Part shown: positions 1-8,538 of the stretch, one piece after another
Position numbering within the stretch: position 1 is the first letter of the stretch
Layout of the letters: each line of letters opens with the position of its first letter
Assembly: GCA_016285885.1 (NCBI GenBank)
Contig: JAEERP010000013.1
Location: forward strand, 21,907-85,906
Length of the DNA: 64,000 nucleotides
Source: Paludibacteraceae bacterium
GTDB lineage: Bacteria > Bacteroidota > Bacteroidia > Bacteroidales > Paludibacteraceae
Direction: 5' to 3'
Position numbers and translations under genes: made by a program
The notes under the pieces: generated by a model
Told to the model about the DNA's origin: nothing
Databases searched by the model: none
What the model saw: only the letters and a program-made list of their open reading frames with translations

Positions 1-443
1 GTGATATTAACCTCCGAAATACGTTCCCTTTGTTCCAAATCGATTCTCAACCAAATGCTGTCACCCTGTATCTTTTCGGCACTAATCTTCGCATCGGAGA
101 AGAGGCCCTGTTTCCAGAAACGCTTCACCGCCTTGGTGATCTGTTCGCCAGGCACCTTCACCCTATCCCCCACCTTCAGTCTAGAATAACCGATAAGGAC
201 CGCCTTGTCATAGGATTCTGCGCCCGTCACCGAGATGCCAGCGATTGTGTATTCCCTAGCGGTTGACGAATAAGAGATAATAGGATCATTCCCGCCTGCC
301 GCATTGTACGCAGTTGAGTCGGCAGGGAGAAGGGTATCGTTTTTCGCCGCGGCGTCAGTCGCCTTGTAATTCACCCCCAACACCGTCGCACAAGCAAAAA
401 CCGGGATCAAAGAAAATATGCAGATATATAAAAATTTCCTCAT
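1..443 (-). CDS. bamA: BamA (Omp85) outer-membrane assembly factor, N-terminal part
   Basis: The frame starts at the ATG complementary to 441-443 and runs off the left edge, so only about 147 N-terminal residues are visible and the barrel is missing. The product begins with a signal peptide (MRKFLYICIFSLIPVFAC), then a linker, then a POTRA-like segment that includes ITKAVKRFWKQGLFSDAKI. BamA inserts beta-barrel proteins into the outer membrane; POTRA repeats face the periplasm. The start lies 9 nt after the uppS stop codon, which indicates co-transcription and is the usual Bacteroidetes order uppS-bamA. Identity rests on the POTRA sequence plus this order; another Omp85 member is possible but less likely. 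Confidence 0.85.
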   Translation of the reverse strand, partial: MRKFLYICIFSLIPVFACATVLGVNYKATDAAAKNDTLLPADSTAYNAAGGNDPIISYSSTAREYTIAGISVTGAESYDKAVLIGYSRLKVGDRVKVPGEQITKAVKRFWKQGLFSDAKISAEKIQGDSIWLRIDLEQRERISEVNI

Positions 444-452
444 CACAATACG

Positions 453-1199
453 CTATATCAATTGTTCACTTGTTTTGCCGAAACGTCTCTCACGTTTCTG
501 ATAATCGATAATTGCCTCGAAGAACTGTTCCTTCTTGAAATCAGGCCAACTAACAGGGGTGAAATAGAGCTCGGAGTATGACAATTGCCACATCAGGAAA
601 TTGCTGATGCGTAGTTCACCACTTGTTCTGACAAGCAAATCAGGGTCAGGGACACCCGCCGTGGCAAGATGGTTGGAGAAGAGTTGCTCGTCGATATCCG
701 CCACGTCCAGGGCACCCTTCTTCACTTCGAGAGCGATCCGCTTAGTGGCCTCTAGGATCTCCCATCTGGAAGAATAGCTGATGGCGAGGACCATGGTCAG
801 GCCCGTGTTCATCTCCGTCATCTTCTCCGCCTCGCTCAGATTGGAGAGCGTCACCTTGGACAATCTGCTCTTGTCGCCGATGACCATCAAACGTACGTTA
901 TTCTTGGATATCTTCTCAATATATTTCTTCAGTGCCTCGGAGAGGATCTCCATCAAGGCATTCACCTCCGCATCCGGGCGGTTCCAGTTCTCAGTGGAGA
1001 ACGCATACAGGGTGATGTACTTTACGCCAAGGTCCGAAGCGGCCTCCATCACCTTATCCACAGAATCCACACCCTCGCGGTGCCCGAAGATACGGTCCAG
1101 CCCCTTCGATTTTGCCCAACGCCCGTTACCATCCATGATGATGGCGACATGACGTGGAATTCTATTTACATCGATTTGTTCCTTTAAATCTACTGCCAT
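453..1199 (-). CDS. uppS: Isoprenyl transferase (undecaprenyl diphosphate synthase)
   Basis: 248 aa, normal length for the cis-prenyltransferase family. The motif HVAIIMDGNGRWA (residues 17-29) holds the catalytic Asp23, and FSTENWNRP (67-75) and the late RTSGE...SNF segment are also present. The enzyme condenses isopentenyl diphosphate onto farnesyl diphosphate to make the C55 lipid carrier used for peptidoglycan and surface polysaccharides. It sits 4 nt downstream of the DUF6089 gene and just upstream of bamA, forming an envelope-biogenesis operon on the minus strand. The start gives an N-terminus of MAVDLKEQIDVNRIP, as in other Bacteroidetes. Confidence 0.95.
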   Translation of the reverse strand: MAVDLKEQIDVNRIPRHVAIIMDGNGRWAKSKGLDRIFGHREGVDSVDKVMEAASDLGVKYITLYAFSTENWNRPDAEVNALMEILSEALKKYIEKISKNNVRLMVIGDKSRLSKVTLSNLSEAEKMTEMNTGLTMVLAISYSSRWEILEATKRIALEVKKGALDVADIDEQLFSNHLATAGVPDPDLLVRTSGELRISNFLMWQLSYSELYFTPVSWPDFKKEQFFEAIIDYQKRERRFGKTSEQLI

Positions 1200-1203
1200 G
1201 TTA

Positions 1204-1926
1204 TTATCTTAAGACATTGCACCTTGACTTCCTTCGGATGAGGTCCATCGAAATGAAAGCCACAGCGCATGTATAATAGTCGTTATTCTTCAACAGACTG
1301 TGTCCCATTCTATATGGGTCGTTCAGAATCTTACTGTCATTGTCCACCACATCGAAGTTGTCGACGAACAACTTGCGCATAGACCATTCGAAGCCTAGAT
1401 TCCACCGTTTCCACAGCTTGAACTTATACCCAACACCAAATGTCACATTGAAGGCCAACATGTTACCCCTCCAATGCTCATAGGCCGTCAACCCCGGACC
1501 GATCAGCACGTACGGCGTGTGACGCTTGATCTCACGGTCCCAACTCTCGAAGCCATACTTCAGGAAGTTGTGCTCGACCTGAATGCCAATGTCCCAGAAA
1601 CTCTGTTCGAAAGCCGCCTGCTGTCCGTTCGGCAAGACGTTGTCGAAATTCCGCGTGTCTCCCGAGGTCTTGCCGCGAATGACATCCAACTTCAGGACAC
1701 CCCTGTCATTGATGAAATAGCGCAACAAGCCACCGAACGCCAAGTGGTTCTCGTAAAATATCTTCGTCGAATTCGCGTCTCCGTTATAGTACGAACCTCC
1801 ACCAAATAGGCCAAGTTCACCTACGTAACGATCCTGCGCCTGTGCCAAACATGGTGCGATACAGACCATTAGCACAACTAAAAACCGCAGTGCGCTTGCT
1901 TCGATTCTATGTTCACGATGCTTCAT
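1204..1926 (-). CDS. DUF6089-type outer-membrane beta-barrel protein
   Basis: 240 aa with an N-terminal signal peptide (hydrophobic stretch ending around CLAQAQ) followed by alternating aromatic and polar strands, for example GELGLFGGGSYYNGD, typical of a small outer-membrane barrel. Proteins of this type are found immediately upstream of uppS-bamA in Bacteroidetes and belong to DUF6089; no reaction is known. It is the first gene of the visible minus-strand operon and is followed after 4 nt by uppS. The position suggests a role in envelope assembly, but this is inference from location. Confidence 0.75.
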   Translation of the reverse strand: MKHREHRIEASALRFLVVLMVCIAPCLAQAQDRYVGELGLFGGGSYYNGDANSTKIFYENHLAFGGLLRYFINDRGVLKLDVIRGKTSGDTRNFDNVLPNGQQAAFEQSFWDIGIQVEHNFLKYGFESWDREIKRHTPYVLIGPGLTAYEHWRGNMLAFNVTFGVGYKFKLWKRWNLGFEWSMRKLFVDNFDVVDNDSKILNDPYRMGHSLLKNNDYYTCAVAFISMDLIRRKSRCNVLR

Positions 1927-2000
1927 CTTCTAAATCAAATTGGTTTCAGAAAAGGAACGCTAAATCATTTGCATTATTTTATTTCCTTACCAAAAACGTG

Positions 2001-2008
2001 CAAAAATA
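2001..2008 (-). promoter_or_regulatory. -7 box of the DUF6089-uppS-bamA promoter
   Basis: On the minus strand these bases read TATTTTTG, matching the Bacteroidetes -7 consensus TAnnTTTG. The box is about 75 nt upstream of the DUF6089 start. I see no clear -33 element, so this is a weaker assignment than promoters with both elements. Confidence 0.45.
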
Positions 2009-2121
2009 AGGATTTTTATGATATTGGGGAAACCCACACCATCTTTTGTACTTAAAAATTTATAAAAGTTCTTTCATATACCACACTTCATCACTCTCTT
2101 TTACAACCATTTTTCCCTACC

Positions 2122-2199
2122 CCCTAAAAACAAAGAAGGATGTCATCCCGACATCCCAACCTCGTAATTTTAACCTTAAATCTAATACCATGAAAAACA
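2122..2199 (-). ncRNA. Candidate small RNA ending in an intrinsic terminator
   Basis: A complete promoter (next entry) predicts a minus-strand transcript starting near 2199. It runs through an AT-rich stretch (TTCATGGTATTAGATTTAAG) to a perfect 7-bp hairpin with a 5-nt loop (2138-2156), followed by a T-rich tract (TTCTTTGTTTTTA). No ORF of useful length lies in it. The leader-like sequence resembles a short conserved stretch I associate with Bacteroidales intergenic regions, but I cannot run an Rfam search. An alternative is a leader that terminates before DUF6089, since the next gene on this strand begins about 200 nt further on. The rest of 1927-2429 is AT-rich with no further genes seen. 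Confidence 0.5.
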
Positions 2200-2204
2200 C
2201 GATG

Positions 2205-2235
2205 CAAATGTAGGGATATTTTTTATGCTGTACAA
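2205..2235 (-). promoter_or_regulatory. Promoter of the candidate small RNA
   Basis: Minus strand: TTG at 2233-2235, a 20-nt spacer, and TACATTTG at 2205-2212. This is a good match to the Bacteroidetes TTTG/TAnnTTTG promoter and points to transcription towards lower coordinates. Confidence 0.6.
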
Positions 2236-2383
2236 CATAATTCTAAAATATTTTTCGATTTTAACCTTCTTTCACACTACGACCTTTCCCCCCCGAAAAA
2301 AACCTTCCAAAAATAACGGTATATTTTATGCATAAAATACACAAAAAATATATGGATTCTGATGAAACGATTGAGTTTTTTAC

Positions 2384-2391
2384 TATTTTTG
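2384..2391 (+). promoter_or_regulatory. -7 box upstream of the coupling-protein gene
   Basis: TATTTTTG matches TAnnTTTG and lies about 38 nt before the ATG at 2430. No convincing -33 element is visible at the expected distance. Confidence 0.45.
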
Positions 2392-2429
2392 CAGAAATAA
2401 TACAATAACAACTAACCACTCGGACTCCT

Positions 2430-5105
2430 ATGGGGCAAGATAATCAAGAAGGACTAAAAAAGACGCTCGACTTCTCAAGAGCCATCGGAATATTATTTTA
2501 CCTACTGAATATATACTGGTATTGCCACACATTCTTCACGGGTATTCTTCCCCAAAGAATAACGGATAAAAGTTACCAGTTCCTCCACATGGCGAACCAG
2601 AGGATCCACCTTTTCGGATCCGTATACATCACGCTCTTCATCGCCCTACTATTCATTGCCTTCTACGGCTGGGCGGAGCGAGGGAAGAAGGAGGAGAGGA
2701 TCCAACTGAATCCTTTCATATCGCCCATCTGCGGCCTTCTGGAAAGGCTAGGGATCGTCGACCGAGGCGAAGACGGACGGGTCATGGAGGAGAACGACAA
2801 CGGCAAGACAGTGCTCAAAATAAAGCCTATCCGCACAGAGGGTTGGTGCATCATCGCCATCGGGCTCTTCCTCGTGATGATCAGTCCTGCCATGCTGCGG
2901 ATTCCGCAACCCCTCACCAAGACCATCGCCTACATCCTCATCAGTGGAATCGGCATCCTCTATTTCATCTTCGGAGGCAACTATATCCACAAGGTAAGCC
3001 GCTCCTTCGAGGATACCAGCAGCGAGAACGAGGAATCATTCAAACAGAACGAAGAACTGATCGATAACCCCTATTCGGTCAATCTTAAAACGCAATACCG
3101 CTTCAAAGGGAAAGAGAGGGAGGGATGGATCAACGTGGTCAACCCGTTCCGAGCGACCAGCGTGCTGGGCACCCCGGGTTCGGGAAAGACCTATGCGGTC
3201 ATCAACGAGTTCATCCGCCAGCACATGAAGAAGAACTTCACGATGTACTGCTACGACTTCAAGTTCCCGGACCTCTCCACCATCGTCTACAACCACATGA
3301 AGTGGAACGAGGATCGCTTCATGGCAAGGTATGGACTGAAACCTAAATTCTGCGTGATCAACTTCGACGATCCCAGACGGTCGCTGCGATGCAACCCCAT
3401 CCATCCTAAGTTCATGAGCGACATCACGGATGCCTACGACAGCGCCTACACCATCATGCTGAACCTCAACAAGAGCTGGGCGCAGAAGCAGGGCGATTTC
3501 TTCGTGGAGTCTCCTATCAACTACCTCACTGCCTCCATCTGGTACCTCAAGGAGATCGAAGGCGGCAAATACTGCACGTTGCCGCATGTGATCGAGTGGA
3601 TCAACTCGAAATATGTGGACTGCATACCGCTAATGAGCATGAACCCGAGCCTCGTCAACTACATGTCCGCCTTCATGGAGGCCTGGGAAGGCGGTGCGCA
3701 AGACCAACTGCAGGGGCAGATCGCTTCGGTCCGCATTCCGCTCTCCCGCATCAGCTCGCCCCAACTCTACTGGGTCATGACGGGCAATGACTTCACGCTG
3801 GACCTGAACAATCCTGAAGAGCCTAAGGTGCTCTGCGTCGGTAACAACCCTGAGAAAAAGGACATCTACGCCACCGCTTTAGGGCTCTACAACGGGCGCA
3901 TCGTGAAGGTCATCAACAAAAAGGAGAAGCATCCTATCTCATTGATAATAGACGAGTTACCTACCATCTACTTCAGGGGATTGGACAACCTCATCGCCAC
4001 CGCCCGCGCCAACAAGGTGTCGGTCTGCCTAGGCTACCAGGACTTCACCCAGCTGATACGCGACTATGGAGAGAAGGAGGCGAAAGCCATCATCAACACC
4101 ATCGGCAACCTCTTCTGCGGACAGGTGACGGGCGACACCGCCACCCAGCTCGAGAAACGTTTCGGCAAGAACATGCAACGGAGGAAGAGCCAAAGCTACA
4201 ATTCGTCGGGCGTCTCGACCAGCATCAGCGAGCAAAACGACACGATGATACCTGCCTCGAAGATCTCCACACTGACGCAGGGAACATTCGTCGGCGCCGT
4301 AGCGGATAACTTCGGAGAAGAGATTTCCGAGAAGATCTTCAACGCCAAGATCGTCATCGACAACGAGGCGGTCAAAGCGGAGGAAGCCGCCTACCAACCG
4401 CTGCCGACCTTCTACAACTTCGACTCGCCCGCCGAGGTGAACGAACTCAAGCAGTTCATGCTGAACTTCCTCAAGAAATACTACGTGATCGCCTGCGACA
4501 ATGCGGAGACACTCCGGGAGATCATGGGCATAGAGAGTTCGTCCGTTCAGACCTTCCTCAACTCCTTCAACGGATTCGCGGAGTTCATTTCGCAAATTGG
4601 CAAGACCATCAGCGGTCTGTGCGCAAAGGCCATCGAAGAGATAGCCTCCCTCAACGCCTACCGAGGGGACTCGGACAACTACCACGAGCGGATGAGGCAG
4701 ATCGTCATCGGCCTCATCACAGACCGGAACGTCGCCAACTGGATCTCCAAGGAGAAGGAATTCAAGGAGAACAAATATGCGGCGGAAAGTCTCAGGATGG
4801 GAGAGGTGCTCAGAGTCGTCATGGAACGCATCGATAGCCTCGAGGAGAGCGGAGAGATGCAGAGCGCACCAATAACAGAGAAATTAGAGCTAATCCATAA
4901 CTACTTCACAAACCTGAAGAATTTCAGTTCACATGTCCAGGAGATCCGTGACCAAAAGATGAATGACGTGCTGAAGCAGCAGGAGGAGCAGGTACGTGCG
5001 GACATCAGAGGATTGATCGAGCGGCAGCTGAAGATATTAGAGACGGACGAGCGCTGGCAACAACTGTCCAAGCGCAGGCGAGAGGCCATGGGTATCGAAG
5101 GATAA
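2430..5105 (+). CDS. TraG/MobC-type conjugative coupling ATPase (T4CP), orphan
   Basis: 891 aa. The N-terminus has a membrane segment with NIYWYCHTFF, matching the YWFCY domain of Bacteroidetes coupling proteins, and further hydrophobic segments at about 58-75 and 135-185. A Walker A motif GTPGSGKT lies at 247-254 and a Walker B-like LIIDE ends with Asp508-Glu509, followed by an Arg-finger-like TARANKVSV segment, the arrangement of TraD/TraG-type ATPases that pass DNA to a conjugation pore. The last ~230 residues form an extra, helix-rich region ending in a charged coiled-coil-like tail. No relaxase, oriT or tra gene is next to it: the neighbours are a small RNA candidate and a lipoprotein gene. 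It may be a remnant of an integrated element or a domesticated pump; the intact frame argues against decay. Confidence 0.85.
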   Translation: MGQDNQEGLKKTLDFSRAIGILFYLLNIYWYCHTFFTGILPQRITDKSYQFLHMANQRIHLFGSVYITLFIALLFIAFYGWAERGKKEERIQLNPFISPICGLLERLGIVDRGEDGRVMEENDNGKTVLKIKPIRTEGWCIIAIGLFLVMISPAMLRIPQPLTKTIAYILISGIGILYFIFGGNYIHKVSRSFEDTSSENEESFKQNEELIDNPYSVNLKTQYRFKGKEREGWINVVNPFRATSVLGTPGSGKTYAVINEFIRQHMKKNFTMYCYDFKFPDLSTIVYNHMKWNEDRFMARYGLKPKFCVINFDDPRRSLRCNPIHPKFMSDITDAYDSAYTIMLNLNKSWAQKQGDFFVESPINYLTASIWYLKEIEGGKYCTLPHVIEWINSKYVDCIPLMSMNPSLVNYMSAFMEAWEGGAQDQLQGQIASVRIPLSRISSPQLYWVMTGNDFTLDLNNPEEPKVLCVGNNPEKKDIYATALGLYNGRIVKVINKKEKHPISLIIDELPTIYFRGLDNLIATARANKVSVCLGYQDFTQLIRDYGEKEAKAIINTIGNLFCGQVTGDTATQLEKRFGKNMQRRKSQSYNSSGVSTSISEQNDTMIPASKISTLTQGTFVGAVADNFGEEISEKIFNAKIVIDNEAVKAEEAAYQPLPTFYNFDSPAEVNELKQFMLNFLKKYYVIACDNAETLREIMGIESSSVQTFLNSFNGFAEFISQIGKTISGLCAKAIEEIASLNAYRGDSDNYHERMRQIVIGLITDRNVANWISKEKEFKENKYAAESLRMGEVLRVVMERIDSLEESGEMQSAPITEKLELIHNYFTNLKNFSSHVQEIRDQKMNDVLKQQEEQVRADIRGLIERQLKILETDERWQQLSKRRREAMGIEG

Positions 5106-5237
5106 TAGACCCCCAAAACGCAATGTCCATTACCCATTTCATTATATATTAAACATTTATTCATCATTCATCGCCCATCATTCATCGATTCATCTTGCCG
5201 ATTCGTCGATAAAAAGGGGGGAATAGTAGAACGGATT

Positions 5238-5267
5238 TTTGAATCACGCTCCGCAGGACTATATTTG
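5238..5267 (+). promoter_or_regulatory. Promoter of the Cys-rich lipoprotein gene
   Basis: TTTG at 5238-5241, an 18-nt spacer and TATATTTG at 5260-5267. The predicted start of transcription is near 5274, about 20 nt before the ATG at 5294. Confidence 0.6.
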
Positions 5268-5293
5268 TCTCAGAAGTTAAACATAAACATTTT

Positions 5294-5839
5294 ATGAATA
5301 TGAAACGATTAACTACTATTTTATCCGCCGCATTGTTCGGTATGTTCATGATGAGTTCATGTTGCAACTGCGACAAAGACCATCAGTGCCAATGCCAATG
5401 TAAAGGTGAGGGCGAGGCAAGTTGTCAGACTGAATGTACCGGCAAACCATTCGGGGAAGGGAAATGCCCACAGGAGGGGATGCGTCAAGGGATGCCTCCA
5501 TGTCCTACCCAAGGCGGATGCCCGAAGATGAAAGCCCAGATGGAGAAGTGGATGAAGTTCGACAGCCTCTCCGTCGACGAGCAGAAAGCATTGCTGAAAG
5601 AACGCAAGGAGGCGATTGATAAAATGCAGGCGGAAATGGAGGCCAGAAAGGCTGAGATGGAGCAGAAATGGGCCAACTTCGACAGTCTGACCATCGAGGA
5701 GCAGAAGCAGTTGATCGACATGAAGAGCGGTCCGATGTTCGGTCCCCACAAAGGCTTTCCAAAGGGCCCACGTCCGGAGGGAATGCACGGAGACAAGAGG
5801 GGGCACAAGCACCACGGTCCGCGCCCGGAAAGGAACTAA
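5294..5839 (+). CDS. Small Cys/Met/His-rich lipoprotein, function unknown
   Basis: 181 aa. A signal peptide ends in MSSC, so Cys23 is the likely lipidated residue, and a dense run of cysteines follows (CCNCDKDHQCQCQCK). The middle is rich in Met and Pro-Cys, and the tail is rich in His, Arg, Gly and Pro (KRGHKHHGPRPE). A short motif occurs twice, FDSLSVDEQKALL and FDSLTIEEQKQLI, suggesting an internal duplication of a helical segment. The residue mix would suit soft-metal binding, but that is inference; I do not recognise the family. It stands alone between its own promoter and a strong terminator. Met3 is an alternative start. Confidence 0.7.
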   Translation: MNMKRLTTILSAALFGMFMMSSCCNCDKDHQCQCQCKGEGEASCQTECTGKPFGEGKCPQEGMRQGMPPCPTQGGCPKMKAQMEKWMKFDSLSVDEQKALLKERKEAIDKMQAEMEARKAEMEQKWANFDSLTIEEQKQLIDMKSGPMFGPHKGFPKGPRPEGMHGDKRGHKHHGPRPERN

Positions 5840-5948
5840 GCGACATGTTTACAAGGAATAATACGCAAGTTGTGCAACATGGAAACAAATACTCACATAA
5901 GCGAATAGCATTTACATACACTAGCAATAAATAAAAACTACTTTTTAG

Positions 5949-5985
5949 CCGCCATCTGACGAGATGTCAGGTGGCGGTTTATTTG
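5949..5985 (+). terminator. Intrinsic terminator after the lipoprotein gene
   Basis: A 12-bp stem (5949-5960 with 5966-5977, one G-T pair) and a 5-nt loop, followed by TTTATTTG. The T-rich end overlaps the -33 element of the next promoter. Confidence 0.8.
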
Positions 5986-6013
5986 CTAACCATTCCAAAT
6001 TATGCTATATTCG
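5982..6013 (+). promoter_or_regulatory. Promoter of the tyrosine ammonia-lyase gene
   Basis: TTTG at 5982-5985, a 20-nt spacer and TATATTCG at 6006-6013 (one mismatch to TAnnTTTG). The start of transcription would be near 6020, giving a leader of roughly 16 nt. Confidence 0.5.
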
Positions 6014-6035
6014 CGGCAATTAGATAGATGAAAGG

Positions 6036-7565
6036 ATGCAGAAAGAATTAGCGTATATTTTCCTAGAGGATATTGAATCCATCCTCTACAAGGGACAAAA
6101 AATTGCCTTTACGCCCGCTATCATGGATAGGGTCCGTAAAAGCTATGAGTTTCTCGAGGAGTTCTCCAAAGACCGCGTCATCTACGGCATAAACACCGGG
6201 TTCGGGCCCATGGCTCAATACCGGGTCAGCGACGACGAGCGCATCCAATTGCAATACAACATCATACGTAGCCACTCGGCGGGTGCGGGCCAACCACTCC
6301 CTAACATCTACGTGAAGGCGGCCATGATCGCAAGGATCGGCACCTTCATCCAGGGTGAATCGGGCATTCATCCCGAGTTGGTGGAGCTATTGGCGGCATT
6401 CATCAACAACGACATATATCCATTCATCCCCGAGCACGGAAGCGTAGGCTCCAGTGGCGACCTCGTGCAGTTAGCGCACATGGCACTCACACTGATCGGT
6501 GAAGGTGAGGTGTGCTACCAAGGGAAGTTCCAACCTGCCTCGGAGGTGCTGAAAAAGCTTGGGCTGAAACCATTAGGCATACATGTGCGCGAGGGACTCT
6601 CCGTCACCAACGGCACCTCCTTCATGACCGGCATCGGACTGGTCAACCTCTTCGATGCGAAGCGTCTGTTGCAATGGGCGGTCATCGCCTCGGCGATGGT
6701 CAACGAGATCGCCTCCTCCTACGACGACTTCATGGCGGAGAAGCTCAATGAGGTGCGCCGTCAGCCAGGGCAGAGCGAAATCGCCCGACAACTCCGCGAG
6801 TGGAGCGCTGGTAGCCACTGCATGCTCAGCCGTGAGAAGGCACTGTACGACGGAGGTCATCAAGAGGAAAGCGTATTCAAACATAAAGTGCAGCCCTACT
6901 ACTCGTTGCGTTGTGTGCCGCAGATCCTCGGCCCCGTATTGGAGACGCTGCAAAACACGGAAAGGGTGCTGGTCAACGAGGTCAATTCGGCGACGGACAA
7001 CCCAATCGTGGACGTCGACACGCAGACCGTCTACCATGGCGGCAACTTCCACGGCGACTACGTATCGTTCGAGATGGACAAACTGAAGATCGCCACCACC
7101 AAGCTGACCATGCTGATGGAGCGTCAGATGAACTATCTCTTCCACGACCGCATCAACGGCATCCTCCCGCCATTTGTGAACATGGGTGTGTTAGGGCTCA
7201 ACTACGGCATGCAGGCGTGCCAATTCACGGCGACCTCCACCACGGCGGAGTGCCAGACGCTCTCCAACTCCATGTACGTGCACTCCATACCGAACAACAA
7301 CGACAACCAAGACGTCGTCAGCATGGGCACCAACTCCGCGCTATTGGCGAAGAGGGTGGTGGACAACGCCTACCAAGTGATGGCCATCCATTTCATGTCC
7401 ATCGTGCAAGGCATCGATTGTCTGGAAGCCGCTGGAAAACTCTCTCCGAAGACAAAGGCCATCTATGACGAGATCAGGGCCTTCTTCCCTAAATTCGTGG
7501 ACGATACGACCAAGTACGAAGAGATCGCCAAGATGCAAACGTACTTGCGAGAGAAGAGATTCTGA
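6036..7565 (+). CDS. Tyrosine (aromatic amino acid) ammonia-lyase, HAL/PAL/TAL family
   Basis: 509 aa, full length for the family. Family enzymes remove ammonia from an aromatic amino acid, here probably tyrosine to 4-coumarate, using an MIO cofactor built from an Ala-Ser-Gly triad. Here the triad is Ser139-Ser140-Gly141 within GSVGSSGDLVQLAH, so the first residue is Ser. The catalytic Tyr50 (YGINTGFGPMAQ) is present. His80 in SHSAG and NQDVVSMG (424-431) fit tyrosine lyases; histidine lyases carry a different motif at the latter site. Long stretches such as HGGNFHGDY and SIPNNNDNQD closely recall the Flavobacterium johnsoniae tyrosine lyase of flexirubin loci (from memory). No hut genes are near. 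fabG and a LolA-like gene follow, supporting a pigment role. Confidence 0.85.
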   Translation: MQKELAYIFLEDIESILYKGQKIAFTPAIMDRVRKSYEFLEEFSKDRVIYGINTGFGPMAQYRVSDDERIQLQYNIIRSHSAGAGQPLPNIYVKAAMIARIGTFIQGESGIHPELVELLAAFINNDIYPFIPEHGSVGSSGDLVQLAHMALTLIGEGEVCYQGKFQPASEVLKKLGLKPLGIHVREGLSVTNGTSFMTGIGLVNLFDAKRLLQWAVIASAMVNEIASSYDDFMAEKLNEVRRQPGQSEIARQLREWSAGSHCMLSREKALYDGGHQEESVFKHKVQPYYSLRCVPQILGPVLETLQNTERVLVNEVNSATDNPIVDVDTQTVYHGGNFHGDYVSFEMDKLKIATTKLTMLMERQMNYLFHDRINGILPPFVNMGVLGLNYGMQACQFTATSTTAECQTLSNSMYVHSIPNNNDNQDVVSMGTNSALLAKRVVDNAYQVMAIHFMSIVQGIDCLEAAGKLSPKTKAIYDEIRAFFPKFVDDTTKYEEIAKMQTYLREKRF

Positions 7566-7639
7566 CGCCCCACGATAAGATACATTAGTCGATAAAAAAG
7601 TCACATTTGGCGACAGAATCGGTCTATAGGGGGAATAGA

Positions 7640-7671
7640 GTTGGGGCATTCCACGAAAAGATATATATTTA
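7640..7671 (+). promoter_or_regulatory. Promoter upstream of the fabG-like gene
   Basis: GTTG ending at 7643, a 20-nt spacer and TATATTTA at 7664-7671 (last base differs from TAnnTTTG). It suggests that the reductase and downstream genes can be transcribed separately from the ammonia-lyase gene. Confidence 0.45.
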
Positions 7672-7725
7672 CCCCCAAAGTTAAAACGGGAAAAATAGGA
7701 ATAAAAACAATATAATTCTATATCA

Positions 7726-8454
7726 ATGAAAGTAGCATTAGTAACAGGCGCATCCAGAGGTATCGGCCGCGCATGCGCAGTGAAGCTAGCCGAGATGGGT
7801 TATTACGTGATCATCAATTTCCAGTCCAACGAGACGGAAGCGCTGAACACGTTGAAGATGGTTCAGGAGAAGGGTTCTGACGGAGAGATCATGAAGTTCG
7901 ACGTCTCACAGCCCGCAGAGGTGGAGAGAGCCATCACCGATTGGCAAGAGGCTCACCCGAGCGAATACATCGATTGCTTGGTGAACAACGCCGGCGTACG
8001 TCGCGACAACCTGCTGATCTGGATGTCCAACGAAGATTGGGCCCAAGTGTTGAACACGAGTTTGAACGGCTTCATGTACACGACGCGGGCGGTCTTGAAA
8101 CCCATGTTGACCAAGAAGCACGGAAGGATCGTGAACATGGTATCCCTCTCAGGTCAAAAGGGTTTGCCTGGACAAACGAACTATTCGGCAGCCAAGGGTG
8201 CGGTGATGTCCGCCACGAAAGCATTGGCACAGGAAGTTGCCCGCAAGGGAGTGACCGTCAACGCTGTGGCACCTGGATTTGTCCGCACAGACATGACCCA
8301 CGACTTGGACGAAGCCTCTTTGAAGACCCAGATTCCGATGAACCGTTTCGGAGAGCCTGAGGAGATCGCGGCAACGGTCGCATTCCTCGTCTCGGAAGGA
8401 GCCTCCTACATCACAGGACAGACCATCGCGGTCAACGGAGGTCTTTATACCTAA
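7726..8454 (+). CDS. 3-oxoacyl-ACP reductase-like SDR (FabG family)
   Basis: 242 aa, the usual length of a classical short-chain dehydrogenase. The cofactor motif TGASRGIG lies at 7-14, NNAG follows, and the catalytic set is Ser140, Tyr153 and Lys157 (YSAAK). The C-terminal segment [11 protein letters not shown] is typical of FabG. It would reduce 3-oxoacyl-ACP with NADPH. Its place between an aromatic ammonia-lyase and a LolA-like gene matches the ketoreductase of flexirubin/aryl-polyene loci rather than the main fatty-acid operon, since no acpP or fabF is adjacent. A housekeeping fabG cannot be excluded. Confidence 0.85.
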   Translation: MKVALVTGASRGIGRACAVKLAEMGYYVIINFQSNETEALNTLKMVQEKGSDGEIMKFDVSQPAEVERAITDWQEAHPSEYIDCLVNNAGVRRDNLLIWMSNEDWAQVLNTSLNGFMYTTRAVLKPMLTKKHGRIVNMVSLSGQKGLPGQTNYSAAKGAVMSATKALAQEVARKGVTVNAVAPGFVRTDMTHDLDEASLKTQIPMNRFGEPEEIAATVAFLVSEGASYITGQTIAVNGGLYT

Positions 8455-8538
8455 TCCACGGAAGCGGGGTGTCACAAACGATGGCATCCGCCACGTGAGA
8501 CAAACAACCACTATCATTAATTTTAAAACTTGAAGATT

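Noticed and set aside
6036..7565. Histidine ammonia-lyase (hutH) name
   Set aside because: NQDVVSMG and SHSAG fit tyrosine-type lyases, and no hutU, hutI or hutG gene is near.
8530..8538. TTG start for the LolA-like gene
   Set aside because: The ATG at 8539 gives a proper signal peptide and needs no rare start codon.
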